A stretch of DNA of 11,048 nucleotides from Candidatus Kapaibacterium sp. (GTDB taxonomy: Bacteria; Bacteroidota; Ignavibacteria; Kapaibacteriales; UBA961), in the NCBI GenBank assembly GCA_023253875.1, contig JALRFC010000033.1, forward strand, positions 1 through 11,048, in the 5' to 3' direction. Shown in pieces: positions 1 to 7,072 of this stretch. The position numbers were made by a program, and so were the translations under genes. The number at the start of each line of letters is the position of its first letter. Position 1 is the stretch's first letter. The notes under the pieces were generated by a model. It had not been told where the DNA came from, made no database searches, and saw only the letters and a list, made by a program, of their open reading frames with translations.

Positions 1-348
1 ATGAGCATAAGACCATGTATTGATTTCAAAATCAGTTTCTTCACGCATGAATGTATAGCCGATTTTGCCATACCAAGGTTTAATGTTCAATGCATTTTTC
101 TCACCAAACAGATGCCACATGATATCTGCAGAATATGTAATGATGCTTTCATTATCAGCGGGAAATGAACCAATACTAAGTCCATATTGCATATCATTCA
201 TCTGATATCGCGTACCAATATGCAATAATTCAGGTAAAGAGAATCCGACCATTGGTCTGAAGCCTTGTGGATGTCCATCTATGGAATCTTGAGCAATGAT
301 ATCTGAGCTCATCAAGAGTATCAGGAGAAATACGACTAATTGTTTCAT
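1..348 (-). CDS. N-terminal part of an exported, probable outer-membrane beta-barrel protein (runs off left edge)
   Basis: The reading frame is open for 116 codons from an ATG at 348 to the window edge, so the C-terminus is missing. Residues 1-20 form a classic Sec signal peptide: a basic MKQ start, a leucine/isoleucine-rich core (VVFLLILLM), and likely cleavage after IIA before QDS. The mature part shows alternating short stretches such as YGLSIGSF, YSADIMWHLF, YGKIGYTFM and FEINTWSY. This pattern, rich in aromatic and glycine residues, is typical of transmembrane beta-strands; the barrel assignment is inference from pattern only. I recognise no named family. The ATG lies one base after the TGA of the upstream metallopeptidase gene (TGA-C-ATG), with a GGGAAG ribosome-binding-like stretch inside that gene's last codons, so the two are probably translated together. 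Both precursors end their signal peptides in A-Q-D. Confidence 0.75.
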   Translation of the reverse strand, partial: MKQLVVFLLILLMSSDIIAQDSIDGHPQGFRPMVGFSLPELLHIGTRYQMNDMQYGLSIGSFPADNESIITYSADIMWHLFGEKNALNIKPWYGKIGYTFMREETDFEINTWSYAH

Positions 349-349
349 G

Positions 350-1474
350 TCAATCACTTCCCAAAGTATGTGCATCCAATAATGCAGTTCTAATGAATGG
401 GTCAATTTCTTCTATATGAATCGATAAATGCTTGGCAATGATATGAGGTAAACTCCTCGTTTCAATCGATGCATCATGTAAGAATGTTTTCAGCCCTGAG
501 CCTCCACGCAGAAGAAAGACTTGCCGGCAAATCAATGCACCAATAGTATAATATGCCAAAGATTCTTTTTGACCCGCCTCGAGCACTTTTTCTATTGTCA
601 AATCTCCGGGTCTTCTCACATAATCAAGAGACAATTGTTGTTTCAATGCTTTGAGATTTTGTCCTAAACTTCCCCCAAGCCAAGTGGATAAACCCTCGGC
701 GATGAATGGATGCGTATGAGAGAAAGACCTAAATATCAAATGTACAAGTTCATGCGCATGAAATTCAGTATCAAGTGCCGTGAATACCCAATCTTTCTCT
801 GGATATGTCAAACCTTGTGGCGTAGAGACATAAAAATCAAATCCAAGAATAGAAGCTAATTCATCACGAGATGTAGTCACATAATATCGAGCTTCTTCGA
901 TATCAGGCAAATCAAATAAAGCCGTGAGTGAATCACAAAATCGAACCGCTCTTCTTGCAATTGAAGATGAATACTTATGTTTTGGTGACATATAAAATGT
1001 AATCCCACCGATGCTTTTCGTATTCCACTCTTCTGTCATTGTTTCAATGACGGATTCCAATTGCCATTGTTCATCATGAACATGTGCAAAGACCCGATAT
1101 GTTGCAATTGGGAGTGTAGTACCCAAGGAATCATAACCTTGAAATAATGTTTTGATCAGCATTGTATTCTTATGCACTTCTTCAGCACCAATGATGAGAG
1201 GTGGATATGCACGCATGAATTCTTTGGATTGGAATACCCAAACTCTTGCCGGATCAAAGGAATACCTTTCATTGCGATCTTTCATTGTCCATAGTGGATG
1301 TTCTTGCAATGAATCAGGAGATGAATTCAAATAGTGCATCCATGTTTTCACAGCCGGACCGATTCTGACATCACTCGTATCTATGAATGGTGAACATCGA
1401 ATAGCTCCATCTTGAGCAAATACTTGTGTGATGAAACAGAGCAAAGAAAGACTATATGTACATAGGAATCGCAT
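350..1474 (-). CDS. Secreted HExxH zinc-metallopeptidase-like protein (gluzincin / peptidase MA-like)
   Basis: The protein has 374 residues from the ATG at 1474. An in-frame TTG one codon upstream (1477) is possible but less likely, because the ATG gives a neat TGATG overlap with the preceding stop. Residues 1-20 are a signal peptide with likely cleavage VFA|QDG, so the protein is periplasmic, surface-bound or secreted. Near residue 239 the sequence reads FHAHELVHLIF, giving a zinc-binding HExxH (H241, E242, H245). It is followed by PFIAEGLSTWLGG, whose E260 is the probable third zinc ligand. The pattern HExxH then P-x-x-x-E-G-L-x-x-W is what gluzincin-type peptidase MA-like domains show. The N-terminal 140 residues match nothing I know and look like a small mixed alpha/beta domain (compare NTF2-like folds, unproven). 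It sits between a metallo-beta-lactamase-fold hydrolase and a probable barrel protein, coupled to both. The substrate is unknown; activity is inferred from the motif alone. Confidence 0.8.
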   Translation of the reverse strand: MRFLCTYSLSLLCFITQVFAQDGAIRCSPFIDTSDVRIGPAVKTWMHYLNSSPDSLQEHPLWTMKDRNERYSFDPARVWVFQSKEFMRAYPPLIIGAEEVHKNTMLIKTLFQGYDSLGTTLPIATYRVFAHVHDEQWQLESVIETMTEEWNTKSIGGITFYMSPKHKYSSSIARRAVRFCDSLTALFDLPDIEEARYYVTTSRDELASILGFDFYVSTPQGLTYPEKDWVFTALDTEFHAHELVHLIFRSFSHTHPFIAEGLSTWLGGSLGQNLKALKQQLSLDYVRRPGDLTIEKVLEAGQKESLAYYTIGALICRQVFLLRGGSGLKTFLHDASIETRSLPHIIAKHLSIHIEEIDPFIRTALLDAHTLGSD

Positions 1475-2151
1475 CAAAGATCAAATTGCACTCCAATATT
1501 GGGTAAGAAGAAGTCTTGACCTTTCAATTTCATATATGTACGAACAATATCGTGATCAATCTTGATTGGCGGAAATGTATCAAAATGCACTCCCATACAT
1601 TTTCTAGCTTTGAGCATCTTACAAGCTCTTTCGGCATCGAAATAGTCCATAGTAAATACATTTCCTATAGGGAGAATTGCGAGATCAATATCATATCGCT
1701 CGCTCAATAATGCAAAATCAGAAGAAATTGCAGTATCACCGGAATAGTATATGGTCTTTCCTTCTGCTTGAATCACAAAACCATTTGGATTACCTCCATA
1801 TGTTCCATCCGGAAAAGAGCTTGAATGATATGCATGTGTCATCGCGATATTGCCAAAAGGAAATAGATGAGATCCACCCGAATTCATGGCGAAACCGGTA
1901 ATCCCCTTTTCTGCGAAATGATTGACAATCTCAAAATTGGCAATAATCATGCTTTCAGATCTCTTTGCAATATGCTCCACATCAGCAATATGGTCTCCAT
2001 GCGCATGAGAAATCAAGATATAATCCGGATTGATGGAATCAATATCTATATTATTTGCCAAAGGATTTTGCGAAATGAATGGATCAAACAGCAGTGAATG
2101 ATGTTCCGTTTCAAGAAGAAAGGATGAATGACCAAAGAATGTACATTTCAT
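1474..2151 (-). CDS. UPF0173-type metal-dependent hydrolase (metallo-beta-lactamase fold, YtkL-like)
   Basis: The protein has 225 residues, close to the usual length of UPF0173 proteins. It opens with the family's MKCTFFGHSSFLLE strand (H8), followed by LLFDPFIS with D23. The main metal-binding motif SHAHGDH lies at residues 48-54 (H49, H51, D53, H54). Further ligands are probably H106 in MTHAYHSS, D139 in YYSGDT and H189 in GVHFDT. There is no signal peptide, so it should act in the cytoplasm, probably with two metal ions. Family members hydrolyse unknown physiological substrates, so no reaction can be assigned. It is the first gene of the left minus-strand block and starts 137 bases from the divergent kmo. 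Its TGA overlaps the ATG of the secreted peptidase gene by one base (TGATG), which suggests coupled translation. No Shine-Dalgarno sequence stands out before its own ATG. Confidence 0.88.
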   Translation of the reverse strand: MKCTFFGHSSFLLETEHHSLLFDPFISQNPLANNIDIDSINPDYILISHAHGDHIADVEHIAKRSESMIIANFEIVNHFAEKGITGFAMNSGGSHLFPFGNIAMTHAYHSSSFPDGTYGGNPNGFVIQAEGKTIYYSGDTAISSDFALLSERYDIDLAILPIGNVFTMDYFDAERACKMLKARKCMGVHFDTFPPIKIDHDIVRTYMKLKGQDFFLPNIGVQFDL

Positions 2152-2243
2152 GATATTTCAATGATTTGATAAAACATGCCTTGTGAAAATACCATTTTTT
2201 ATCCACTGATTTCCTGATGAGAATCATGTTTATGCAGAGTTGT

Positions 2244-2251
2244 TAGTTTTG
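2244..2251 (+). promoter_or_regulatory. Candidate Bacteroidetes-type -7 promoter element for kmo
   Basis: TAGTTTTG exactly fits the TAnnTTTG -7 consensus used by the primary sigma factor of Bacteroidetes. It lies 37 bases before the kmo ATG, in the 137-base divergent spacer. No good TTTG-type -33 element is found at the expected distance, so this is a half-match only, and its relevance depends on the host really belonging to that lineage. Nothing equally convincing was found on the opposite strand for the hydrolase gene. Confidence 0.3.
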
Positions 2252-2288
2252 TACAGTTTATCACCAATCACTTTCATCGGTCATCACC

Positions 2289-3659
2289 ATGAGCAAAAAG
2301 ATCACGATTATCGGAGGCGGTCCAGTCGGTTGCCTATTGGCAGTATATTTAGCCAAAAGAGGACATTCCATTGCAATCTTTGAGCGTAGACCGGACATGC
2401 GAGCGAATACACTTAGCGCAGGAAGATCAATCAATGTTGCCCTTTCGGACCGTGGACTTCGTGGACTTGAAGCAGCGGGAATCATTGAAGATATACTGTC
2501 AGTAGCCATTCCCATGCAAGGGAGAATGATGCATGCAGTGGATGGAACGGAAAGCTATCTCGCCTATGGAAAAGATGGTCAGGCAATCAATTCCGTTTCA
2601 AGAGGCGGAATCAATAAAGCCCTTATTGAATGTGCAGATGCTTTCGAGAATGTACATTTCACCTTTAATCACAAATGCACCCATGTGGATTTAGAGCATG
2701 CAAAAGCACATTTTACACATACTCAAGATGGCTCTGAAATCATTGCTGAAGCAGATTGTATCATCGCAACAGATGGTGCTTATTCTGCCGTGCGCGAGGT
2801 GATGCAAAAGACAGATCGTTTCAATTATCAGCAATACTATATTGAGCATGGCTATAAGGAATTGCATATTCCTCCCGCCGAGGATGGATCATTCCAATTG
2901 GAAAAACATGCACTGCACATTTGGCCGAGAAAACAATATATGATGATTGCTCTGCCAAATATGGATGGCAGTTTTACATGCACGCTCTTCTTTCCATTCG
3001 AAGGCAATCCATCATTTGCATCCTTGCAATCCGATGAAGAAATCATGCAATTCTTCTCAGAGCAATTCCCCGATGCTATGGCAATGATGCCAACACTCCT
3101 TGAGGATTACAAAGCAAATCCTACATCATCACTCGTGACCGTTCGTGCCTTTCCATGGGCATATAAAGACAAGGTATTGCTCATGGGTGATTCCGCGCAT
3201 GCCATCGTTCCATTTTTTGGTCAAGGAATGAATGCAGGCTTCGAAGATTGCAGAGTGTTTGGAGAAATGCTCGATGCCCATGGAAGTGATGATTGGACAA
3301 AACTTTTCCATGATTATGAAATTGCTCGTAAACCCAATGGTGATGCGATTGCCGAACTCGCCTTGAATAATTTTATTGAAATGCGAGATCTCGTGGCTGA
3401 CCCTGAATTCCTTCGTAGAAAAAAAGCGGAGAGAATGTTGTCTGATATGTTCCCTGAATCATTCCATACTGCATATTCCATGGTGACATTCAATCACATG
3501 CCATATGCGGAAGCATTAAAGCGTGGCAAAATGAATGAAGACATCATAGATTCAATGCTGAAGATTCCCGGCATTTTAGAGGGCAATGCTGATATACATA
3601 AAACTCAACTCAAGCAATTGATTGATGACTATGAACGCAAAGTCAAAGCGACTTTATGA
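2289..3659 (+). CDS. kmo: Kynurenine 3-monooxygenase (FAD-dependent)
   Basis: KMO converts L-kynurenine, NADPH and O2 into 3-hydroxykynurenine. The 456 residues match the usual 450-480. The FAD Rossmann loop is IIGGGPVG with G9, G11 and G14. The KMO hallmark RSINVALSDRGLRGLE follows at 46-61. The group A flavoprotein DG motif is ATDGAYSAVR (D162, G163) and the GD motif is LLMGDSAHAIVPFFGQGMNA (G300, D301). Residues known to bind kynurenine in Pseudomonas KMO (Arg84, Tyr98, Asn369, Tyr404) have counterparts here with identical spacing: R79, Y93, N361 and Y396. The eukaryotic C-terminal membrane anchor is absent, so the enzyme should be soluble. It is the only plus-strand gene in the window, and its last 17 bases overlap the end of rfaE2. 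In related bacteria it feeds either quinolinate/NAD synthesis or tryptophan breakdown; partner genes are not in view. No Shine-Dalgarno precedes the ATG. Confidence 0.95.
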   Translation: MSKKITIIGGGPVGCLLAVYLAKRGHSIAIFERRPDMRANTLSAGRSINVALSDRGLRGLEAAGIIEDILSVAIPMQGRMMHAVDGTESYLAYGKDGQAINSVSRGGINKALIECADAFENVHFTFNHKCTHVDLEHAKAHFTHTQDGSEIIAEADCIIATDGAYSAVREVMQKTDRFNYQQYYIEHGYKELHIPPAEDGSFQLEKHALHIWPRKQYMMIALPNMDGSFTCTLFFPFEGNPSFASLQSDEEIMQFFSEQFPDAMAMMPTLLEDYKANPTSSLVTVRAFPWAYKDKVLLMGDSAHAIVPFFGQGMNAGFEDCRVFGEMLDAHGSDDWTKLFHDYEIARKPNGDAIAELALNNFIEMRDLVADPEFLRRKKAERMLSDMFPESFHTAYSMVTFNHMPYAEALKRGKMNEDIIDSMLKIPGILEGNADIHKTQLKQLIDDYERKVKATL

Positions 3660-4104
3660 CATCAATGAGTGAGGAGGTGGATTTTCCCGGAACAAATGGA
3701 ATGATTTCCACTCTTCCTCCATGCGCTAAGACTTCTTGTGCGCCAATGATGCGTTCGATGGTATAATCACCACCCTTCACCAGAATATCCGGCATGATGC
3801 TCATGATCAAATTCAGAGGGGTATCATCATCGAATGGAATGACATAATCCACTGATTTGAGTGCAGATAAAACAAATGCTCTGTCTTCCAGCATATTCAC
3901 AGGTCGTTCCTGACCTTTCAATCGCTTGACCGATGCATCGGAATTGATGCCAACAATCAAGAGATCACCCAATTCTCGTGCTTGCTGTAAATATGTGACA
4001 TGACCACGATGGAGAATATCAAAACATCCATTTGTGAAGACAATCTTCTTTCCTTTTGCTTTCTCTACTGTGATTTCATCTAAGATGTGTTTTAGCTCAC
4101 TCAT
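3643..4104 (-). CDS. rfaE2: D-glycero-beta-D-manno-heptose 1-phosphate adenylyltransferase (stand-alone RfaE2)
   Basis: This cytoplasmic nucleotidyltransferase activates heptose 1-phosphate with ATP to give ADP-heptose, the precursor of LPS inner core. The 153 residues correspond to only the C-terminal half of the bifunctional HldE of enterobacteria, so the sugar kinase must be a separate gene elsewhere. Signatures in order: VFTNGCFDILHRGHVTYL (residues 22-39) with the HxGH nucleotide-binding motif H32-R-G-H35, VGINSD at 51-56, RPVN at 67-70, VKGGDY at 109-114, and PGKSTSSLIDVI near the end, matching the family's S/T-S-T-x-x-I helix. Other cytidylyltransferase-like enzymes share the fold, but RPV plus KGGDY and the C-terminal tail favour RfaE2. 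Its ATG directly abuts the TAA of pcm (TAAATG), so translation is probably coupled. Its end overlaps the end of kmo tail-to-tail by 17 bases. Confidence 0.92.
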   Translation of the reverse strand: MSELKHILDEITVEKAKGKKIVFTNGCFDILHRGHVTYLQQARELGDLLIVGINSDASVKRLKGQERPVNMLEDRAFVLSALKSVDYVIPFDDDTPLNLIMSIMPDILVKGGDYTIERIIGAQEVLAHGGRVEIIPFVPGKSTSSLIDVIKSL

Positions 4105-4761
4105 TTATGATCCACTCCAACCTTGTTTGCCAATCAATGGAACAAAACTAACATCCTCTAAAGGATAATCGGCATAATTGCTCTCATCTTCTCTCACGAT
4201 GCAATGCATAATCTGAGATTTTTCATTCCCAACAGGAATGATGAGATGTCCACCAATCTTCAATTGCTTCAAGAGTGCATCAGGTATCTCAGGTGCACCG
4301 GCAGTGACAACAATACCATCATAAGGAGCATATTCAGACCAACCAATTGTGCCATCACCGAATCTACATTGAATGGCTGTAGCAGGAAACAATTCTTTGA
4401 GAATGGATCTGGATGCTGTATATAATTCGAAATGTCGTTCAATTGTATACACACTTGCACCCATTTCAGCGAGAATTGCCGCTTGATATCCGGATCCTGT
4501 ACCAATTTCCAATATTGTATGATTGGGTTTCACTTCCAATAATTCCGTCATTCGCGCAACGGTAAATGGCTGAGAAATAGTTTGATGTTTGTCAATTGGC
4601 AATGCTATGTCTTCATAAGCTCTTTGCTTGAAGGGACCGGAAACAAAGTGTTCACGGGGCACTACACCAAAAGCCTGCAAAACTGCTTCATCAATAATTC
4701 CACGTTCTCGTAATATGTGCACAAGCCCGGCGCGGGCTTCTGTAAAGAAATGTCGACTCAT
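4105..4761 (-). CDS. pcm: Protein-L-isoaspartate O-methyltransferase
   Basis: The enzyme uses S-adenosylmethionine to methylate abnormal L-isoaspartyl residues, starting repair of aged proteins. The length of 218 residues is normal. The family's substrate-side motif KHQTISQPFTVARM lies at 58-71, with the diagnostic ISQP. SAM-binding motif I is ILEIGTGSGYQAAILAEMG (83-101), the acidic end of strand 2 is YTIER (105-109), the CRFGDG region is at 132-137, and motif II is DGIVVTAGAPEIP (148-160). The C-terminal FVPLIGKQGW block is also characteristic. No signal peptide is present, so it is cytosolic. A hairpin lies just upstream (4781-4803), separating it from cdaA. Downstream, rfaE2 follows with no spacer. 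No Shine-Dalgarno is visible before the ATG. Confidence 0.95.
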   Translation of the reverse strand: MSRHFFTEARAGLVHILRERGIIDEAVLQAFGVVPREHFVSGPFKQRAYEDIALPIDKHQTISQPFTVARMTELLEVKPNHTILEIGTGSGYQAAILAEMGASVYTIERHFELYTASRSILKELFPATAIQCRFGDGTIGWSEYAPYDGIVVTAGAPEIPDALLKQLKIGGHLIIPVGNEKSQIMHCIVREDESNYADYPLEDVSFVPLIGKQGWSGS

Positions 4762-4780
4762 GAGTATTCACATAAGAAAT

Positions 4781-4803
4781 CGGAATCAGCTGCTATGATT
4801 CCG
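4781..4803 (-). terminator. Hairpin between cdaA and pcm: weak intrinsic terminator or attenuator
   Basis: CGGAATCA and TGATTCCG form a perfect 8-bp stem around a 7-base loop. Reading along the minus strand, the stem is followed by ATTTCTTATG, which is moderately T-rich. This makes a weak intrinsic terminator for the lepB-cdaA transcript plausible, though the T-tract is short and interrupted. It ends 19 bases before the pcm ATG, so it could alternatively be an attenuator or leader structure for pcm-rfaE2. Confidence 0.4.
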
Positions 4804-4810
4804 GGAAAGA

Positions 4811-5599
4811 TTATTCTGTATCAGAAATTGCACCTGATGACAGATATTTTTGTAATAAACCGGGAAATGTCTTTATCCCAATTTGCTGCGTGAGATGTCC
4901 TTCGCGTGCTATTGAAATTGAACCTGTTTCTTCAGACACAATGACGATCACTGCATCCGATTGTTCCGAAAGACCAAGAGCCGCACGATGCCTGGTTCCA
5001 AGATTACCTAAATCAGATCGTGACATGGAACTGAGAGGCAATACACATTTTGCAGCTGTAATCATGTCATTCTCTATGATGACAGCTCCATCATGCAATG
5101 GAGATTTCGGATTGAACAAAGAAAGTAGCAATTCCGAGCTAACCAATGCCTGTATGGGAACACCAGTGTCAATGGTCATCTTGATATTTTGTGACCTAGG
5201 AAACACGATGAGCGCGCCTACATGTCTGTCCGACAATTCTTTCACTGCTTCAACAATATCATTCAATGATTGTGAGATATTCTTTTTTACAATCACGCGG
5301 AATAATTTTGACCGTGTTATGACCAATAATACTCTACGTATTTCAGGTTGAAAAAGAATGATGAATGCAATGAGCCAGATATCTGCAATTGCTCGAAGAA
5401 TCCAATTCAGCGCTTTAAGATTGAGTGATTGAGTTATGAATGATACAATCAACATGAGAATGAAGCCAAGCAAAATTCTCACAGCAATGGTATCGCGCAA
5501 CACAGAATATAATGCAAAGAACAAAAGGGTCACGATCCCGATATCTAGCACATCAATCAATGTGATCTGCAGAAATCCTATGCGAAATAATTCGATCAT
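4811..5599 (-). CDS. cdaA: Membrane diadenylate cyclase CdaA (c-di-AMP synthase)
   Basis: The enzyme condenses two ATP into cyclic di-AMP, a second messenger controlling potassium, osmotic and envelope homeostasis in bacteria that have it. The 262 residues follow the CdaA/DacA plan: three N-terminal membrane segments (about 13-33, 39-57 and 68-86), a short linker, then the DAC domain (about 105-235). The two diagnostic active-site motifs are present: SPLHDGAVII with D170-G-A, and GTRHRAALG with R203-H-R205. GALIVFPR near 128-135 and the SEETGSISIAREG strand pair (222-234) also match. The type with three helices and no extra domains is CdaA rather than DisA or CdaS. It lies 17 bases downstream of lepB and is probably cotranscribed with it. 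No CdaR/YbbR-like partner gene is visible on either side. A hairpin follows before pcm. Confidence 0.95.
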   Translation of the reverse strand: MIELFRIGFLQITLIDVLDIGIVTLLFFALYSVLRDTIAVRILLGFILMLIVSFITQSLNLKALNWILRAIADIWLIAFIILFQPEIRRVLLVITRSKLFRVIVKKNISQSLNDIVEAVKELSDRHVGALIVFPRSQNIKMTIDTGVPIQALVSSELLLSLFNPKSPLHDGAVIIENDMITAAKCVLPLSSMSRSDLGNLGTRHRAALGLSEQSDAVIVIVSEETGSISIAREGHLTQQIGIKTFPGLLQKYLSSGAISDTE

Positions 5600-5616
5600 G
5601 ACTTATTGCCTATGGA

Positions 5617-6564
5617 TCATCGAATGATCGTGCCGATGCGTGACCATCGGATTGAAGAAATCTTTTTGAATAGATCAGAAATTGGACGACCCGTATCCCA
5701 GGACCAATACACAATCATAGGAGTCCCGATAATATTGTCCATGGGAATAAATCCCCAATATCTACTATCCTCACTATTATTGCGATTATCGCCCAATCCA
5801 AAGCAATAATCTTTTTCAACGGTATAGGTAGATGTTTTTTTGCCATCAATCAAGATTGCATCACCATCAACGGCGATGGAATGTCCTTCACGTCGAATGA
5901 AGACTTCCCACTGAATCGCATTATCTTTAGTGATGGATATCTTGTCACCTTTCTTTGGAATTCGCATTGGTCCCCAATCATCGCGCGTATTGCCACTACC
6001 TATTGGGAATGAATGATCTTTTTGTGCTTGCAACCATTGCTCTTTATATTCTGAAGGAGGCTCCATGGAAAGATCGAATTTTCCATCTTTAGGCAATCCA
6101 AATTCTTTGCCATTGACATAGACTCTGGTCTTACGAATTTCAATGGTATCACCGGCAATCCCAACACAGCGTTTGAGATAATATGTGAAATCCCTTGGCT
6201 CTATATCATCTCGATCACCCGGATATATAAAGACAATCACATCACCAACTTTTGGATTTGCATATCCTGGCAGACGTAAAAAAGGGAGTGGTTTATTAAT
6301 GAAAGGTACCATCTGCGGTGTTGATGGAGCATAGATCAAACGATTAACAAAGACAAAATCACCGGTTGCAACGGTATTTTCCATGGAGCCGGTTGGAACG
6401 ACGAATGATCCAAAAAGGAGTCCATTGACAATCATGATGAAAAACACGGCACCAAACATGGTTTTGAACCATGATACGATATGTTCAATGGGCGTCTCAG
6501 GCTCTTTGCGTTTTGCATCACGAGCTGCTTTCCATTCTTTGTATCTATTGATCCATTCGGTCAT
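5617..6564 (-). CDS. lepB: Signal peptidase I
   Basis: This membrane-anchored serine/lysine protease removes Sec and Tat signal peptides on the outer face of the inner membrane. The protein has 315 residues. A charged cytoplasmic segment of about 30 residues precedes one membrane span at about 35-55, followed at once by the catalytic box VVPTGSMENT with nucleophile S60. The general base is K131 in YYLKRCVGIAGD (128-139). The conserved C-terminal box is GLGDNRNNSEDSRYWG (256-271). A long insertion (about 155-240) between the lysine box and the last box makes it larger than minimal enzymes, as is common in the Bacteroidetes/Chlorobi group. PTGSMEN in place of PSGSMxPT is also seen there. Likely clients in this window are the two Sec-exported proteins of the left block. 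It follows the DUF6438-like lipoprotein gene after 27 bases and precedes cdaA by 17. Confidence 0.95.
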   Translation of the reverse strand: MTEWINRYKEWKAARDAKRKEPETPIEHIVSWFKTMFGAVFFIMIVNGLLFGSFVVPTGSMENTVATGDFVFVNRLIYAPSTPQMVPFINKPLPFLRLPGYANPKVGDVIVFIYPGDRDDIEPRDFTYYLKRCVGIAGDTIEIRKTRVYVNGKEFGLPKDGKFDLSMEPPSEYKEQWLQAQKDHSFPIGSGNTRDDWGPMRIPKKGDKISITKDNAIQWEVFIRREGHSIAVDGDAILIDGKKTSTYTVEKDYCFGLGDNRNNSEDSRYWGFIPMDNIIGTPMIVYWSWDTGRPISDLFKKISSIRWSRIGTIIR

Positions 6565-6591
6565 TGAATTACTCGAAAAAAGTACATGAAA

Positions 6592-7071
6592 TTATTGCCA
6601 TTGAATGAGATAATACCAAGCATCCATTTGATTATACAACATTCGCAGTGCCTCGGGCGCAGTATCATCACCTTGATAATCGGTAATTGATTTTCCGCGA
6701 ATGATTCCATTTTTTGTATGTATCACTTTGAATAATACTGAAGGCATATCGGTAACACCTTGTTTTATATAGGTAGCCTGTAATTCATTCACATTCACTT
6801 TTTCGATTGCATTGAGCAATGAAAGAATGGAATCCTTGGGAATAGTTCCGATTCGCTTCCCTTTCACAGGTACATTAAGATACCCTTCATATTCAATCGT
6901 TCCATCGCCAAATACAGTCATGGAATAGACCGGACAATTTCCTCTACATGCTGTTCTTTCAAGTGTAATCGAATATGTTTCCGGGGCATCTTTCATTGGC
7001 ACCGAAACTGATGAACATGACATTATGAGGAGCGTCAACATGAGTGCTAGGAATGCGAATGATATACGCAT
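6592..7071 (-). CDS. Lipoprotein with DUF6438-like domain
   Basis: The start is set at the ATG at 7071, giving 159 residues. An in-frame ATG at 7110 would overlap the upstream regulator gene by 38 bases and bury the signal peptide. The chosen start lies one base after the regulator's TAA (TAA-T-ATG), with GGAAAA upstream. Residues 1-18 are a lipoprotein signal with lipidation cysteine C19 (LLIMSC), so the protein should be membrane-anchored. The body opens with YSITLERTACRGNCPVYSM, the conserved C-x-G-x-C-P-x-Y signature of DUF6438, with C42 and C46. It continues FGDGTIEYEGYLNV, a helix at 79-92, a strand pair near 112-127 and a terminal helix. No biochemical function is known for this domain. 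The two cysteines could form a disulfide; that is inference. Confidence 0.82.
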   Translation of the reverse strand: MRISFAFLALMLTLLIMSCSSVSVPMKDAPETYSITLERTACRGNCPVYSMTVFGDGTIEYEGYLNVPVKGKRIGTIPKDSILSLLNAIEKVNVNELQATYIKQGVTDMPSVLFKVIHTKNGIIRGKSITDYQGDDTAPEALRMLYNQMDAWYYLIQWQ

Positions 7072-7072
7072 A

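Noticed and set aside
4890..5351. 153-codon open frame on the plus strand
   Set aside because: It lies antisense inside cdaA, whose protein has clear DGA and RHR motifs. The plus-strand translation has no recognisable domain or coherent composition.
6964..6990. Sigma-54 -24/-12 promoter starting at TGGCAC
   Set aside because: TGGCAC occurs on the plus strand inside a minus-strand gene, and the matching TTGC-type -12 element is missing at the required spacing.
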